Both the position numbers and the translations under genes were made by a program. From Pleodorina starrii (taxonomy: Eukaryota; Chlorophyta; Chlorophyceae; Chlamydomonadales; Volvocaceae): a stretch of 64,000 nt of DNA. The notes under the pieces were generated by a model, which worked only from the letters and a program-made list of their open reading frames with translations, was not told the DNA's origin and made no database searches. Below, piece after piece: positions 36,123 through 47,917 of this stretch (position 1 is the first letter of the stretch; each line of letters begins with the position of its first letter). The stretch spans positions 2,780,501 to 2,844,500 of the forward strand of contig BRXU01000011.1 in the NCBI GenBank assembly GCA_030267565.1, in the 5' to 3' direction.

Positions 36123-37141
36123 TTTCGAACTTGGCCTATTTAAGAGCGAGGATGTGTTACAAGTGCAAGGCCCTGCCGTGATGTCAGGGATGCGTGTGGA
36201 CGTAAGCTCTGTGAGCAACATGACTATTTTAAGTCGCGTCACCTGGGCCCTGCCGCTCCGGAACCTTATGGCGTTCGTGCTTCCGTTGTTGGGCCCGAGG
36301 CGCCCGACAGTAAACATCTGTCATTGATCTAGCCAGTACAATTGGCTTGTAAGTGCACCGGGAGAGTCAGCGTGCATCATGGGGTATATGCTGCAGGCAG
36401 CTCCAGCGGGACATTGAGTATCTTTGTCGTGTCATGAGACGGTTCTGCTGTTGAAAGTGAAAACATTTTGTGCCTGAATTGCCCAATGACATAATCAACC
36501 ATCGTAGGGGCTCAGCAGCAGAGGCCGTCGGCAAACACGCGCATTCAACGGCCCGCCTGTCAAGCACGCCTTTATGCGCACTGCTAGGCTTGCCTGTCCA
36601 GCCAAGCCAAATGGCCGGTCAGGGATCCTTTGCCGGTATCTTTGGCGGTCGCTCCTGGGTTGCACCCAGGTTTTCCTCCTGTCGTACAGGGTATCCCCTC
36701 GTTTGTCCACGCCTTGCGTTCGTAGCTTTTACACAAATGGGAACCGGGGCATGGGGTTGAGCGGACAGCAGCGAGGCAGTCCCCATCCGGAGCGCAACCA
36801 GGAGCTGATGTTGACGGGCCACGCCACAGCCCTCCACAGCTGCTGTCCTCTCGCATTAACCACCCGGGCACAACGCTGGTGATGACGACGAACAGTAGCT
36901 CCGTCCCCTAGCAACTGACGGCCATCGGGAGCCCTGGAACGTCTACTGAGGTACCTGCCCTGGAAAGGGAACGTCCTGTTTGGGCGCCAGCGGGCTCAGC
37001 CCTGGAAAGGGAAGACCTGGGAGGATGGCGGCTGCAGGAAAGAAGAGAGGGAGGAGGGCAGCGGTGTGTGTTTATGTTTGTTATGGGGTGAACCGTGAAC
37101 AGCGTGTATGTGCTACAACCGTGTACCGGTATTCGTATTAG
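36123..37141. promoter_or_regulatory. Divergent intergenic region between SKP1 and the LRR gene
   Basis: About 1 kb between two divergent start codons. TACCGGTA at 37124-37131 ends 10 bases before the proposed LRR start codon. No clear TATA box was recognised. Confidence 0.4.
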
Positions 37142-40100
37142 ATGTTTGGACGACGCGCCGCCCTTCTCGTCCTCGCCTTCTCCGGGAGGTCCGGGCGGAC
37201 TGCGCTGACTGCGCAATGCTCTTGCTCCTGCGCCGCGGCCGTCGCACTTGCATCGCCACCGGTGGACATGGCGAACGGGGCCTTGCATACGGTAGGTGCG
37301 GCTCCTGGGCGCCTACAATTTTTAGGAAATCATCCGTTGATGTGTTACTAGCTGGCGAGCGCCAATGTGCGCCGTGTGTGCCTCTTCGCTTCCCCCACTG
37401 CAATGGCGTTCGGAAGTGCCATCAATCGCATTCACGAATGTTGATGTCATTTTGCTGAAGTTCTCATGCACACAAATATGTTTTCGGAACGCAACATAGG
37501 TAAAGTCACGGACCATTGGAAGCAACGCCGCAAAGATACCTCGTAACATAACGGATAGACAGGATCGAGCCCCGACAGGCGAGCAAGGGCATCGCGTTCT
37601 GCATTCACCAGGCAGTGCCAATGTGGTTTGCCAATGAGCGGAAAGCAGAATATAATTGCAGCGGTATTGCCACGTCCGTATATTTGACGTGGCAGTCCTC
37701 GCCGTACTGCATGATGTTGTTGCCGGCCGGCTTGCCGCTCTGACTGCCGAAGTACTGGGAGTCGGAAGGGCAAGCAAGTCGGACGCAAGCTTCATTTCAA
37801 AGTCTTTTAATCCTCACTCGCTAGGCGGAGTCCTCGGTTATGCTTGCCGGCAAAAAAGCTGCGTGACCAATTCAGCCAAATTTACTTGCTGCTTTTGGAT
37901 TTCTTTGTCACCCATCTGACAGGACCGGGGACTCAGGGGGCGACCATGGAATTTTGTTGAAGGCGGTTGCAAACACAGCGGAAACACTCAAGCACTTTCG
38001 CCGGCACAGATAGTTCTTTCACGTATTCTGGACTGGCGGCATGGGCTGTCGTGAAGCTTGACGTCTACGAAGCCTATCAATCTGCTCCTATCTGTCCCCC
38101 AGCTGAAAAGCTGGGTTGGAGGCAGGGGTTGCTTGCTGCACGGTCCTTTGCCAGCTCCATTTCCTTAACTGGGCGTCTTCTTCTCAGTGGAAAATGACAG
38201 ATGCTAAGCGGGTAGGTTGATTGGTTGCCTTCTCGGGGAGGTGTGACCATAATTGGCGTTTGCAGTTTCGGTCCGTGCACGGTCGATTGCATGCCCGAGT
38301 TCTGCTTATCCCTGCTTGTCCCTGATTGGTCGTGTGAACTGGTCTGTCACATCGAATGGCGTAAACCTTGCCGCTCAAAGTAGGGTTTTGGGTCGACTAA
38401 TCGCCTATTGCACGGTCTGCAGGAAATATCTGGATTCTTCCTCTCGGCAGAAAAATTCGCTTCACATGTGGCTGCGCTTGGCAGTCCCGACTGCGCCACG
38501 ACGCACCTGCGCCTGTTCCACAACGAGCCCCATCACACGTCAGCGGTTGTGGATGCCCTCGCCCGCAACGCCTCCGTCACCGCCCTCGACATCTTTGAGC
38601 TCGACCCCACGGCCGCCGGCGTGCTCACGGGCGTGCTGTCCTCCTCCCCGCGCCTGGCCTCCCTCACGGTGCACCACCCGCATGGCGCCGATGCCATGCG
38701 CAACCTCTGCGCCGGCATCGCCGCCAACCGCTCCCTGACGCGCCTCCAGCTCTCACACCTGGACACGCGCGGTGTCGCGGCCCTCGCGGACGCGCTTCTC
38801 TCCTGGGCGTCGTCTCCCTCTGCCATTGACTCGGACTGCGCTCCCTCCGCGGCCACAAACGACGCCACCGCCCAAGGCACCACACCCCGGCTCCAGACCC
38901 TTCGGCTGCAGCGCTGCTCCTTCTCGCCTGACGTGGCGGCGGCGCTGTCGGCGGCGCTGGGCGGCCAGGCACACGCTCTGACGGAGCTGGAGGTGGTCGA
39001 GTCGGAGCTGGGGGACGCCGCTGCCGAGGCGCTGCTGGCGGCGCCGGGCTGGGTCCGGCTGAGTGAGGCGGGCGCGATGGGCAGCCTGGACCTTTGCTCC
39101 TGCCATGTCGGCGCGCGAGGTGCGTCCGGGTGTTGCGGAGCTGGGAGCCGAGCTCACTTTGCGCTGTGGATTGCTTTGCTTTGGGACGGCGCGATGGATG
39201 GATGGTTGGTTCCCGAGCGGAGAACTGCTCCGGAACCATCCATGCAGATCCGCTGTTCCCTCGCCCTCCCTTTGCCCTCCATGGCGCTGCGCCCCGAGCC
39301 GAGCTTCAGCGGATGCCAACCGCCCGACATTGCACTCGCCTCGGCCGCCGGGCCTCCCCGGACCCTCCTGTCTGCCTGCCGCCTGTGCCGCTCCTAACTC
39401 CTCCCTCCCTCTCTGGCCTCATGGGCTGCTTGCCTTTCCCTCCCTCCCTGCCTGCCTGCCTGCCGCGCAGGTGCCGCCCAGTTGGGTCGCTTCCTGGCCG
39501 CCCCCGGCTGCCGCCTCCACTCCCTCAACCTGACCAAGAACAAGTCCCTCGGCTGCGATGGTGCCAAGGCCCTGGCGGCCTCCCTCCCCGTCAACCGCTC
39601 CTTGCGCCGACTGGACCTGTCCTGCTGCGGCGTTGGAGCCGCGGGCGTGCAGGCCCTGGCGGCGGCGCTGCAGCAGCCCGACGGCGCCGCCGCCGCGGCG
39701 GCGGCGCCGCCGCCGCTGCAGCACCTCGCGCTGGCCGACAACACGGCGGGTGCGGCCGGGCTGGCGGAGCTCCTGCGGGCCATGTCCGGCCCGCGGCCAT
39801 GCGCGCTGCGGACACTGCAGCTGGACCGCAACCACATCCGCTGCGCCGAGTTTGTGGCGGCGCTGGGTCTGCCGGCGCCTGCGGCGACGCAGACGGGCAG
39901 GGCCGCCGTGGGGGCGGCGGCGGCGGCGCTGCCGCCGCTGGATCTGGATCAGGTGGCGCTGCCGCGCGTGACGGCGCCGCTGGAGCAGCTGTCGCTGGCG
40001 GGCAACGCGCTGTACGACGGCGGCGTCGCGGCGTTGGCGGCGTGCCTGGCGGGCGCAGCCGCCCTGGAGCAGCTCGACTTCCGGGAGAACGGCATCTCTG

Positions 40101-41907
40101 ACGGCGGCGTCGCAGCGCTGCTGCCGCTCATTGCGCCGCAGCGCGGCGGCGGCGGCCGCGGCGGCTCGGGCGGCGGCGCGGCGCCGACGGCGATAGAGTT
40201 GTCGGTGTCGGCGGCGGCGGCGGCGGTGCAGGCGGTGGGGCTGCGGGGGCTGCTGCTCGACGGCAACCGGCTGCACAACGCGGGCGGGCAGGCGCTGCTG
40301 GAGGCGGTGACGGCGGCGCCGGGGCTGTGGCGCTTCTCCGCGGAGGCCAACAAGTTGACGGGTGAGGAGGCGGGGGGGGCGGGGGAGGCGGGGGCGGGGA
40401 CATGAGCCTCTTCCATGGGCGCTGGGTGATGCCTGGCGCGCGTTCGGGGCCGCTGCTGTACTACCCGTCTGAGTTACCTGGCGCCTTCCGTTGCACCCAC
40501 CACTGCTTCTGACCATGCACGAGGACAGACTCCCGACATTGGGGCAGGGGCAGTGTCTCACCTACCCCTCATCCCACCCCCATGCTCTTGCGGGTTCGTT
40601 CGCTAACGTCGCCTCCGTCCCTTCGCCGCGGTACCTTCTTTCACAACCACCCTATCCCCCGCCCCCCGCCATTCTCTGCCGCTCCCCAGACCCCGCTCTG
40701 CGCTTGTCGCTCACCCAGCTCAGCCAGATGCGCGCCGCTCGCCACTCCCAGCTCGTGGTCCTGGGTCGCTACAACTCCTCTTCCTCATCGTCGTCATCGT
40801 CAGAGGAAGGCGGGCACCGCCGCAGCGGCAGCGGCGGCGGCGGCGGATCCGGAAGCGGCGGCGGTGGCGGCGGCAGCGGCGGATCCGGCAACGGCCACGA
40901 GGCGACGTCGCCGATGGATCTCGACGGGGGTGCCGCCGGCGGCGCCGCGCCGCCGGGCCCCGCCGCCGGCCGCGGCGGCGGTGGCGGCGCTGGAGGTGGC
41001 GGCGGCGCCAACGCTGCTCCTCACCAGCCGCACAAGCATCGGCTGGAGTACCGTGATGTGGCGGATGGTGACGGCGGCAGCGGCGACGAGCGGCGGCAGC
41101 CGCTGCGCAATGTGGCTGCGCGGGGCGCGGGGCACGGCGCTGCCGCCGCCGGCGGCGGTGGCGGTGGTGGCGGTGGTGGTGAGGCGGTCGGGACGTTGGG
41201 GTTTGCGGCGGCGGCCTGGAAGTGCGGCCCGCCCGCGGACACCATTGGCCTTGGCGGCGGCGCTGGCGGCGCTGGCGCTGACGCTGACGCGTGGTGAGTC
41301 GTCACCCTAGAATCTACCCATTCAGGATTAGGGGGAGAGGTATGCTTGCGAGTCGTGCTTACGAAACCGGGGCTCCCATCCTCGCAACGTGTAGACCCAA
41401 GCCGCGTCTCTCTCCCCGCGCTGTGAAACTGAAACTGAACACAGGTGCGGCGCTCGTGACGTCATGACGTACAAAAGCGGCGGCGGCGGCGGCAGCCGCG
41501 ACCGCTCCTCCGGCGGCGGCTCCTCCACCACGGACTGCGGCAGCGGCGGCGATGGCGGCGACGACACGCCCATGCGCGGCGCCAGCTCCGGCGGCGCCTC
41601 TGCCGCCTCCTCCGGTGGCGGCGGCGGCGGCACCGCGACCTCCCTATGCGGCTCACCGCCGCCCGCCGCCGCCGCCGCCGCCGCCGCTTTGTGCTTTGTG
41701 ACGGCCGTTAAGAGCATGGGCGTCGGCGGCGCGGCGTCGGTGGGCGTGTCGAAGCGCGTGAGCGGCGTGGGCGAGTCGGACCATCCCTCGCCGGCTCCGG
41801 CGGCGGCCAAGGCGGCGGCGCTGCCGCAGCAGCTGCTGCCCGCCTGCCGGCGGCCCCGCTACAAGCCCCTGACACCGGAGCAGCAGCGCCTGTTTGAGGA
41901 CTTCTGA
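37142..41907 (+). CDS. Leucine-rich repeat (ribonuclease-inhibitor type) protein with disordered tail (934 residues)
   Basis: Exons 37142-37291, 38423-39119, 39471-40361, 40690-41293 and 41445-41907; sum 2,805 nt, phases agree. About a dozen LRRs of ~28 residues span residues ~65-580: LTRLQLSHL, LQTLRLQRC, LTELEVVES, LHSLNLTKN, LRRLDLSCC, LQHLALADN, LRTLQLDRN, LEQLSLAGN, LEQLDFREN and LRGLLLDGN, each followed by a helix such as GGVAALAACL. This is the alternating strand/helix form seen in RanGAP and NLR proteins; no nucleotide-binding or kinase domain is visible. The C-terminal ~350 residues are Gly/Ser/Asp low complexity, ending PRYKPLTPEQQRLFEDF. Exon 1 (MFGRRAALLVLAF) could be a targeting peptide and is the least certain part: it is joined on phase and splice sites only. 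Function unknown, likely a protein-binding scaffold. Confidence 0.82.
40591..40634 (-). repeat. Dispersed ~45-bp element, copy 4
   Basis: Reverse-complement copy: GGTACCGCGGCGAAGGGACG, then GGCGACGTTAGCGAACGAAC. It lies in the LRR-gene intron between exons ending 40361 and starting 40690. Confidence 0.75.
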
Positions 41908-44900
41908 GGGGGTATAAAGAGAATTTCGCATCGGAGGAGACGGCGGAGAAGGAGGGGGCGGGCAAACGGGCGCTGGAGGCGCTGGCGCTGCAGCTTTGGG
42001 CCAGTGCGCACGGAATGTACCATATGCCATGATAGCTTTTGATTCTGATTCGGGAAATGATTCTGCTTTGGGGAATAGTGGTGGTTTTGATCGGTGGTGG
42101 TGGTGGTTGCGATTCGGGGCCGGTTCGCGCGGCGTGGGTGGCGATGGCAGCGTCGGCGTCGCGCGGCCGGTCCGCAAGAAGGCAGGGAGAGAGGAAGGCA
42201 GGGAGGGAGGGAGGGAGGGACCGTGCTTTGCTCTTTGCGTTGCTTTGTCTGGCGCGGGCGCGCCGCCCCCGAATGCGGCCGCTGCATGTTTTAGTTTCTC
42301 GTTGTTTATCTGCACTGCACTGCAACAAGTCGAGCAGTGGATACATATCCGCCGGACTTTACTACCCACAGGTTGCAAGTCGTAGGGAGTTTTGAGAATG
42401 AGAGGCTGCTGCGCGCGCCGCCGCAAAGACGCGCGCACCGCGTCCCACTCGCCCCACTCACTGCGCCGCAATGCATTGGCGGCGGGCGAGGGGCGCTGTC
42501 CGCTTTGTGGCGGCCGCCTGTCCTGTCTAGATGCGTTCTGTTTACTATGTCAGCTTCGGGTCTTACTGTTCGGGATTGCGGGCAGAGATGGTCGACTGGG
42601 GGTTTGCGGAGGGCCCTACGTCTTGAAGGTTGCTGTTTCTCTCGGGGTTTGGGTTTGTGTTGCCGCTGTGATAAAAACAAATGTTGGTGAGTCACGATAC
42701 TAGTGACAAGTGGGGATTGTAGTCCGGGTTTTCTCGTCTCAATACGAACCTTAGTTGTTGTTGTTGTTGTCGGATTAGGGGCTTTGCAGTACAGTGCGCT
42801 CCGTCCCGTCCCGTCCCGTCAAGTCCCGGGGAAGCCGCGCCGTTGTTGGTCTCCGCGGGAGGGCTTTCCATTCCATTGGGAGGGCCCTTGCATGCTGGGG
42901 GGTGGGTGGGGCTTGCATGTCTCTTTCTTTTGCGCCAGCTCGTGACCTCCCCGCAGCGCGTCGTCTCAGCCATATGCTGCGGGGCTGGCTGATGTGTTTT
43001 TTGGGGTGCTGGGGGCTGGGGGCATTGATCGGTGTGCCAACCAGAGGGTGTTGCCGGGAGTGGCTCACGGGGCGGAGCGCGACGTTTGGATATACGAGGG
43101 GTTGATATTGGGGCGGTGCGCACGATGATCCTTGTCCTGGGATTGGGGGTTGACGGGGTTGTGGTGGTGGTGGTGGTGGCGGTGGCGGCGGGGTTTGCAG
43201 CGGGAAGGGCCCTACATTGGGGGCCTGGTTGGCCGGCGCGCAGCTAATCTGGCCGCCACTCGCATTATTGTGGGGCGGATTGGACATGCACGGGGCGATC
43301 GTGGCGTGGGGGGAAGGGAGATGATATGGAGAGCTGTTAATACTCGCCAGCCAGGGGGAAATAAGGGCTGTGAGATAATGGAATCCACGGACTGGCGTCT
43401 GGGGATTTCTGGGGGCGGGCAGCGTCTTCAAGTTTGAGGCGGGGACGGGACGGGAGCAGGGGGCCAGGGGCCCCGATTGTGCGCCAATAATGCATTTCCG
43501 CATTTTCGCAGTGTTAGGGTTTTTGCAAAGGGGCCGGCGAGGGCCCGTGTCGCGCGTGTGCGATTGCGTAGTGAAGGTTGCGTTGGGTTACTTCCTGCCG
43601 GCTTGCTTGCCTGGCGGTCTCAGCGTCTGGCGGCTGCTTATTACATACGACATAAAAGGTTTGGGTATAAAAGACATGACTCGATAGAGATGCTTTTCGG
43701 GTGCTTGACCCGCCACCGCCGGCTGACCGGCTTTTGTTTTGTTGTGTCCTCCGTTTTGGTTTCTGTGCGGTTGCCGCCACACATGCTGGAAGCAACGCAG
43801 TGCAATGTTCGTTCATTGATCCGAGAAACACGTTCGGCCGGCTATCGCGGTGAGGTGAGGTGAGGGATGCGGAAAGGACCTGGCGCTCCCACTCGGCTGC
43901 GGCGCGCGCTCTCCCAAATTTGAATTTGCCGTGCCCAAATTTTCCCGCGGCTTCGGTGCCCTGGTGCTTTACTACTTTTCAGACCGTTGCGGAAACGGTT
44001 CTTTTTTCATCGACGTCCCATTTATTTCCCGCCATCTTCGCTCGATAGATTGTCGGATGTTCCGACTCATCGCCGCGCCGCGCGTTGTGAGGCTGATGTG
44101 TGGCGTGGGGAGAGAGCTTGACCAGGATACGGACGCAAGGCGCCGGGCGCAGTTTGAGCTCACGTTGTCTCGGCGCGTGGCGCGCTCTGGAGTTTTACCT
44201 TTGGGGATAACCAGTTTTTTGGATAACCTAAATCTTACCCTGCAGATGTCCGGTCTGTTCTGGATTTCGGGTCAACCGCTCGCTGACAGCTTTTCCGAGC
44301 CGGGCGGCTCTCGTCGGCCCTGGGGCCTCTTGGGTTCTGTGGCTTCCGGGCGGTGGTGACCATGACGACGACGACGATTGTGATGAAGATGATGATGGTG
44401 ATGACGAAGATGAACGGGGTTTTAGGTGATGTGCGAGGCGGTTGTCTAGATGTCCATGCGTCATTGTGAAAGATATGTAGGTGTTGTGGTGGTGTCGGAG
44501 CTGTAGTCGGAGCTGAGCTGCGCTCCAGAGGCTGCTGGTGCCGTACCCGTCTCTCCTCTCCTCTCCGCGGAATGCGGGTTGGTGGGTGGTCCTCCTTCAT
44601 CAGGTGCTCGGTAGGTTTGTGTTTCGATGTGTGTGTGTGTGTGTGTGTGTGCATCGGGGCCCTGGTGGGCCCTCGCCTGGGGCGGGGCGCGTCGCGTCGT
44701 GCGTCGTGAAGCGTCCGCATCGCCACCACCGCCGCCGGGCTGCGTAAAGCGTAATAAGCGTAATAATTATTTCATGGTGCGTGGATGGTTGGTTGCAGGC
44801 ATCGTGCAGACGTCGGGAGGTGACGGCCTTTGGAAGTTTTGTTGTGTTTATGTTTTGGAAGCGGTACGGTATTCGCTGGGCTGCGAGGCGGAGGGGTATG

Positions 44901-47900
44901 CGGTCCAAACAGGCGTTGGGCGCATCGCTGGCTGCTGAAAGCGACGCCAAGAAAGAGAGAGAGAGCGGAGTCATCAGCGCTCGGAGTATTACGGTGTATA
45001 TGACGAGTAATTTGAAAAGAGAGGGCTGTCGCAGTCTCCTGGCGCAGTGATGTGGTCGAAATCCCTCTGGTATTTGAGCAGGGGAGGAGGGAAGAAGGTA
45101 GCGCACGTAAGGACGTGCGAGGTACTGTAAGAGAGCACTTGGGGCGCGGGTGACCCGGTGCAAAAGGCGATTTCTCTCCCTCCCCCCATCGACGCGCTTC
45201 GCCGGCTTTCAACCATTGATCCACAGTTTGCTCCGTGCGCTGCGGCGGAAGGTGGCGTGGCGGAGGGACGGCGCCGCACCGCGCGGCGTTTGTTTGTCTC
45301 CTACGCAGTTGACAGTTCCCCTTTTCGGCGGCCGGGCGAAGGGGTGGGGTTTGGCTGTTTGTCGCGGGTTGGGTGTCTCACCGGCTGTCGGCCGCAGGGG
45401 CGTGTTTTTTCCTTCTTAGGGTTATCCTTGGCTTTCCTTGACGTCACGTCACGGTGGCGCCCACCTCTTTCTGTCGCGGATGTGAGTTGTAGCGTACATT
45501 GTGCACTTGCGGCGGCGTCACAGCGGCAGCAGCAGCAGCAGCTTGGCGGGCGCGTGAAGCGTTTGGAGCGCCGCGCTGCCGCCACGTTGCGTTGCTGTTG
45601 ACAGCGGGGCAGATGTGGGCGACAGCTTGCGTGTCCGCGGTGCGTTCGTCTTGGGGTGGTGGTGGTGGTGGTGGTTGCAGCGTCTGCGCTGTCTACTTGA
45701 CTGTACGACGTGGCGCTAAGGCGTGTGGCTTTCTCTGAGGGAGGGCCTCTTGAGGGGGTCGCTTTGGCTGTCGAACAGGACGCGGGACGTTGCGGTACGC
45801 TAAAAACAAAGCACTGATTTGCGGTTCTGAAGCCAGGTCGCAGTATTTAGCGCCTCCGCGCGCATCACCATTGGTAGTCGTTCAAAGTGCGCCTCAGCCC
45901 GGCGTTGAGCTGCGCGTGCTGTCACACTTGCTGTCTAGGTCGTGTTGTTGGAAGATATATCGCTCGAAGCGCAGCGGTCAGGGTGTACGGTGCAAGTCTG
46001 TGTGCTTGTCGTGCGGGTAGCGGGGAGGTGGTTACCGGTATTGTTGCGGTTGTCAGGTCGAGGGGGCTGCATGGAACCTCCGACTCGGCGCGTGTGAACG
46101 TCACATAAAATGTGCATTGGTGGACATGTTGTTTCCACTCGTGTAATACGACAATGTACGGGTCCGAGGTAGCAGTAACAGCAGTAATGGTAGCCGTTTG
46201 AGCAGGAGCCGCGGGAAGGCCCGCAAGGCCAGACAGACTTCACCCAGTGGGGCTGCTGCGCGACGTGTGAAGCTGTGTGTCGCACGCTGTCCTCGGGCAG
46301 CTACCACGGGGTGCAAGTCCTGTGCCTGAAACGGACCCATACGGCCGCACACCAGCAACCAGCAGTCTCACTCCTCGGTGTCGCGGGATCACACCTGCTG
46401 TGATGCTGTGCAGATGGATCCAAGGTATGGATTTCTTCCCGTGGCGTGTTTGGGTGCCAAATACCGTACGCCGGAATGGTCGCCAGGCCGGGGCCCGGGC
46501 CAGGAAGGGGTACACAGCCCGGTGAGGTGGGACACACCGCCCGAAAGGGCCCGAAATTCGCAGCGGAGAAGGAGACGGCGTTAGCGAACGGACCCGAAAG
46601 GCGGGGGCGCGCTCGATTTAACAGGAACTGCAACTATCGACATCTTAGCCTTTCCAAGGGCACTGTGGCTCATGCCTGATTGAACGGGATTGAAAGGCTG
46701 GAAGAAGTTGTGCAACGACGCGTCAACGCCGCCGCCGCTTCGTGCTAGCCGCAGCCAAAGCAACCGGAAGGCCAAGACCCTCAACCCGCATCCCCCCACG
46801 GACGCACCCTTTCCACCAAAAAACGAGCGGCCCTGCCGACACGGACGCGTCCCAAGTTCTCTGTTTCTCTCTTTCTCGCCCTCTCTCTCTCTTTAATAAC
46901 AACAGCAACAACACCGGCTCATTCAACAATCAACTGCTCACATTCAACAAATCAAATCAACAACATGGAACGTTCTCTCAAAGAAAATCGCGAAGGTACC
47001 GCTACGCGTATCTGTATTTGACACGACACGACAGCTGGCCGCGGCTGCCTTCTGCAATCCCTGTCTCGAACTCGCGCACTCCGCTCTCACCCGCTAGCTC
47101 AACAGGAGACGAAACAAAAAAAGGCTCGAGGATCATCCAGGAGACGTAGTATCGTTCAAAGCGCTCCCTCCCGTCGCCGCGCTGCGTGTCGGCACACAAG
47201 GATCACGCTCCCGCCTCCTGTCCGCCAAACGTCGAAAGAAATCCTTTTTCCGCCGCCTCGCCTGCACCAAGCCTTCTTCCCCATCAACCGTCTGGGAGGG
47301 CAGAGGCGGCGGGGCACAGAGACACACACACACACACACCCAGGCAATCCTCTGAAAGCCGTACAGCCCCGGGCGGATGTGCCCCCCATGCCGGCTGTGC
47401 ACTCAGCACGAGGGCCAACTGCCACACTGCTCGACACGAGGGAAGAAACGACAATGCTGATCAACGCCAACTTTGAAATAAAGTGTGGGGCAATACGCCA
47501 ATAGTCATAACAAAAAAGGAAGCCGCGCAACCTGACGCTGCCTGTGTGTGCGCACAGCACAGCGCAGCACAGCAAGACACGGCGGCGCAAGACACACGGC
47601 GCGAAATGTTACCAAATACCAATACGTATTTAAAGAGCGCCACCGGGAGGGCAGCGCGCGAGCCACGAGCTCACTCCCACTCGCGTTCAACAAACGGATC
47701 GCGACGCTTTAATTTTAACTTAACGAGCAACGACACGCATAAAACACGTGTGGCGAAACGCAGGCCCCACGCCCAACGCCACAACCCTTCCTCACATCCC
47801 TCTTCATTTGATTACACTCAGCCGCATCCAAACATCCTCCCCACGCACAACTTCCTCCCCGCCCCTCCACACAAACACACACCGGCCCTCCCCCTCCGCC

Positions 47901-47917
47901 GGCCCCCTCCTCTCCCC
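41908..47917. other. Six-kilobase gene-poor convergent region
   Basis: Between the ends of the LRR gene (+) and the aldehyde dehydrogenase gene (-). It contains a (GT)n run at 44627-44651, GAT-type repeats at 44361-44410, GTG repeats at 43158-43185 and 45658-45675, TACCGGTA at 46033 and dispersed-element copy 5. Open frames are short and carry no recognisable motif. An unrecognised non-coding transcript or a poorly conserved gene cannot be excluded. Confidence 0.5.
46557..46600 (+). repeat. Dispersed ~45-bp element, copy 5
   Basis: CGCAGCGGAGAAGGAGAC followed by the consensus core GGCGTTAGCGAACGGAC and CCG. It matches copy 3 over about 30 bases almost perfectly. Confidence 0.8.
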
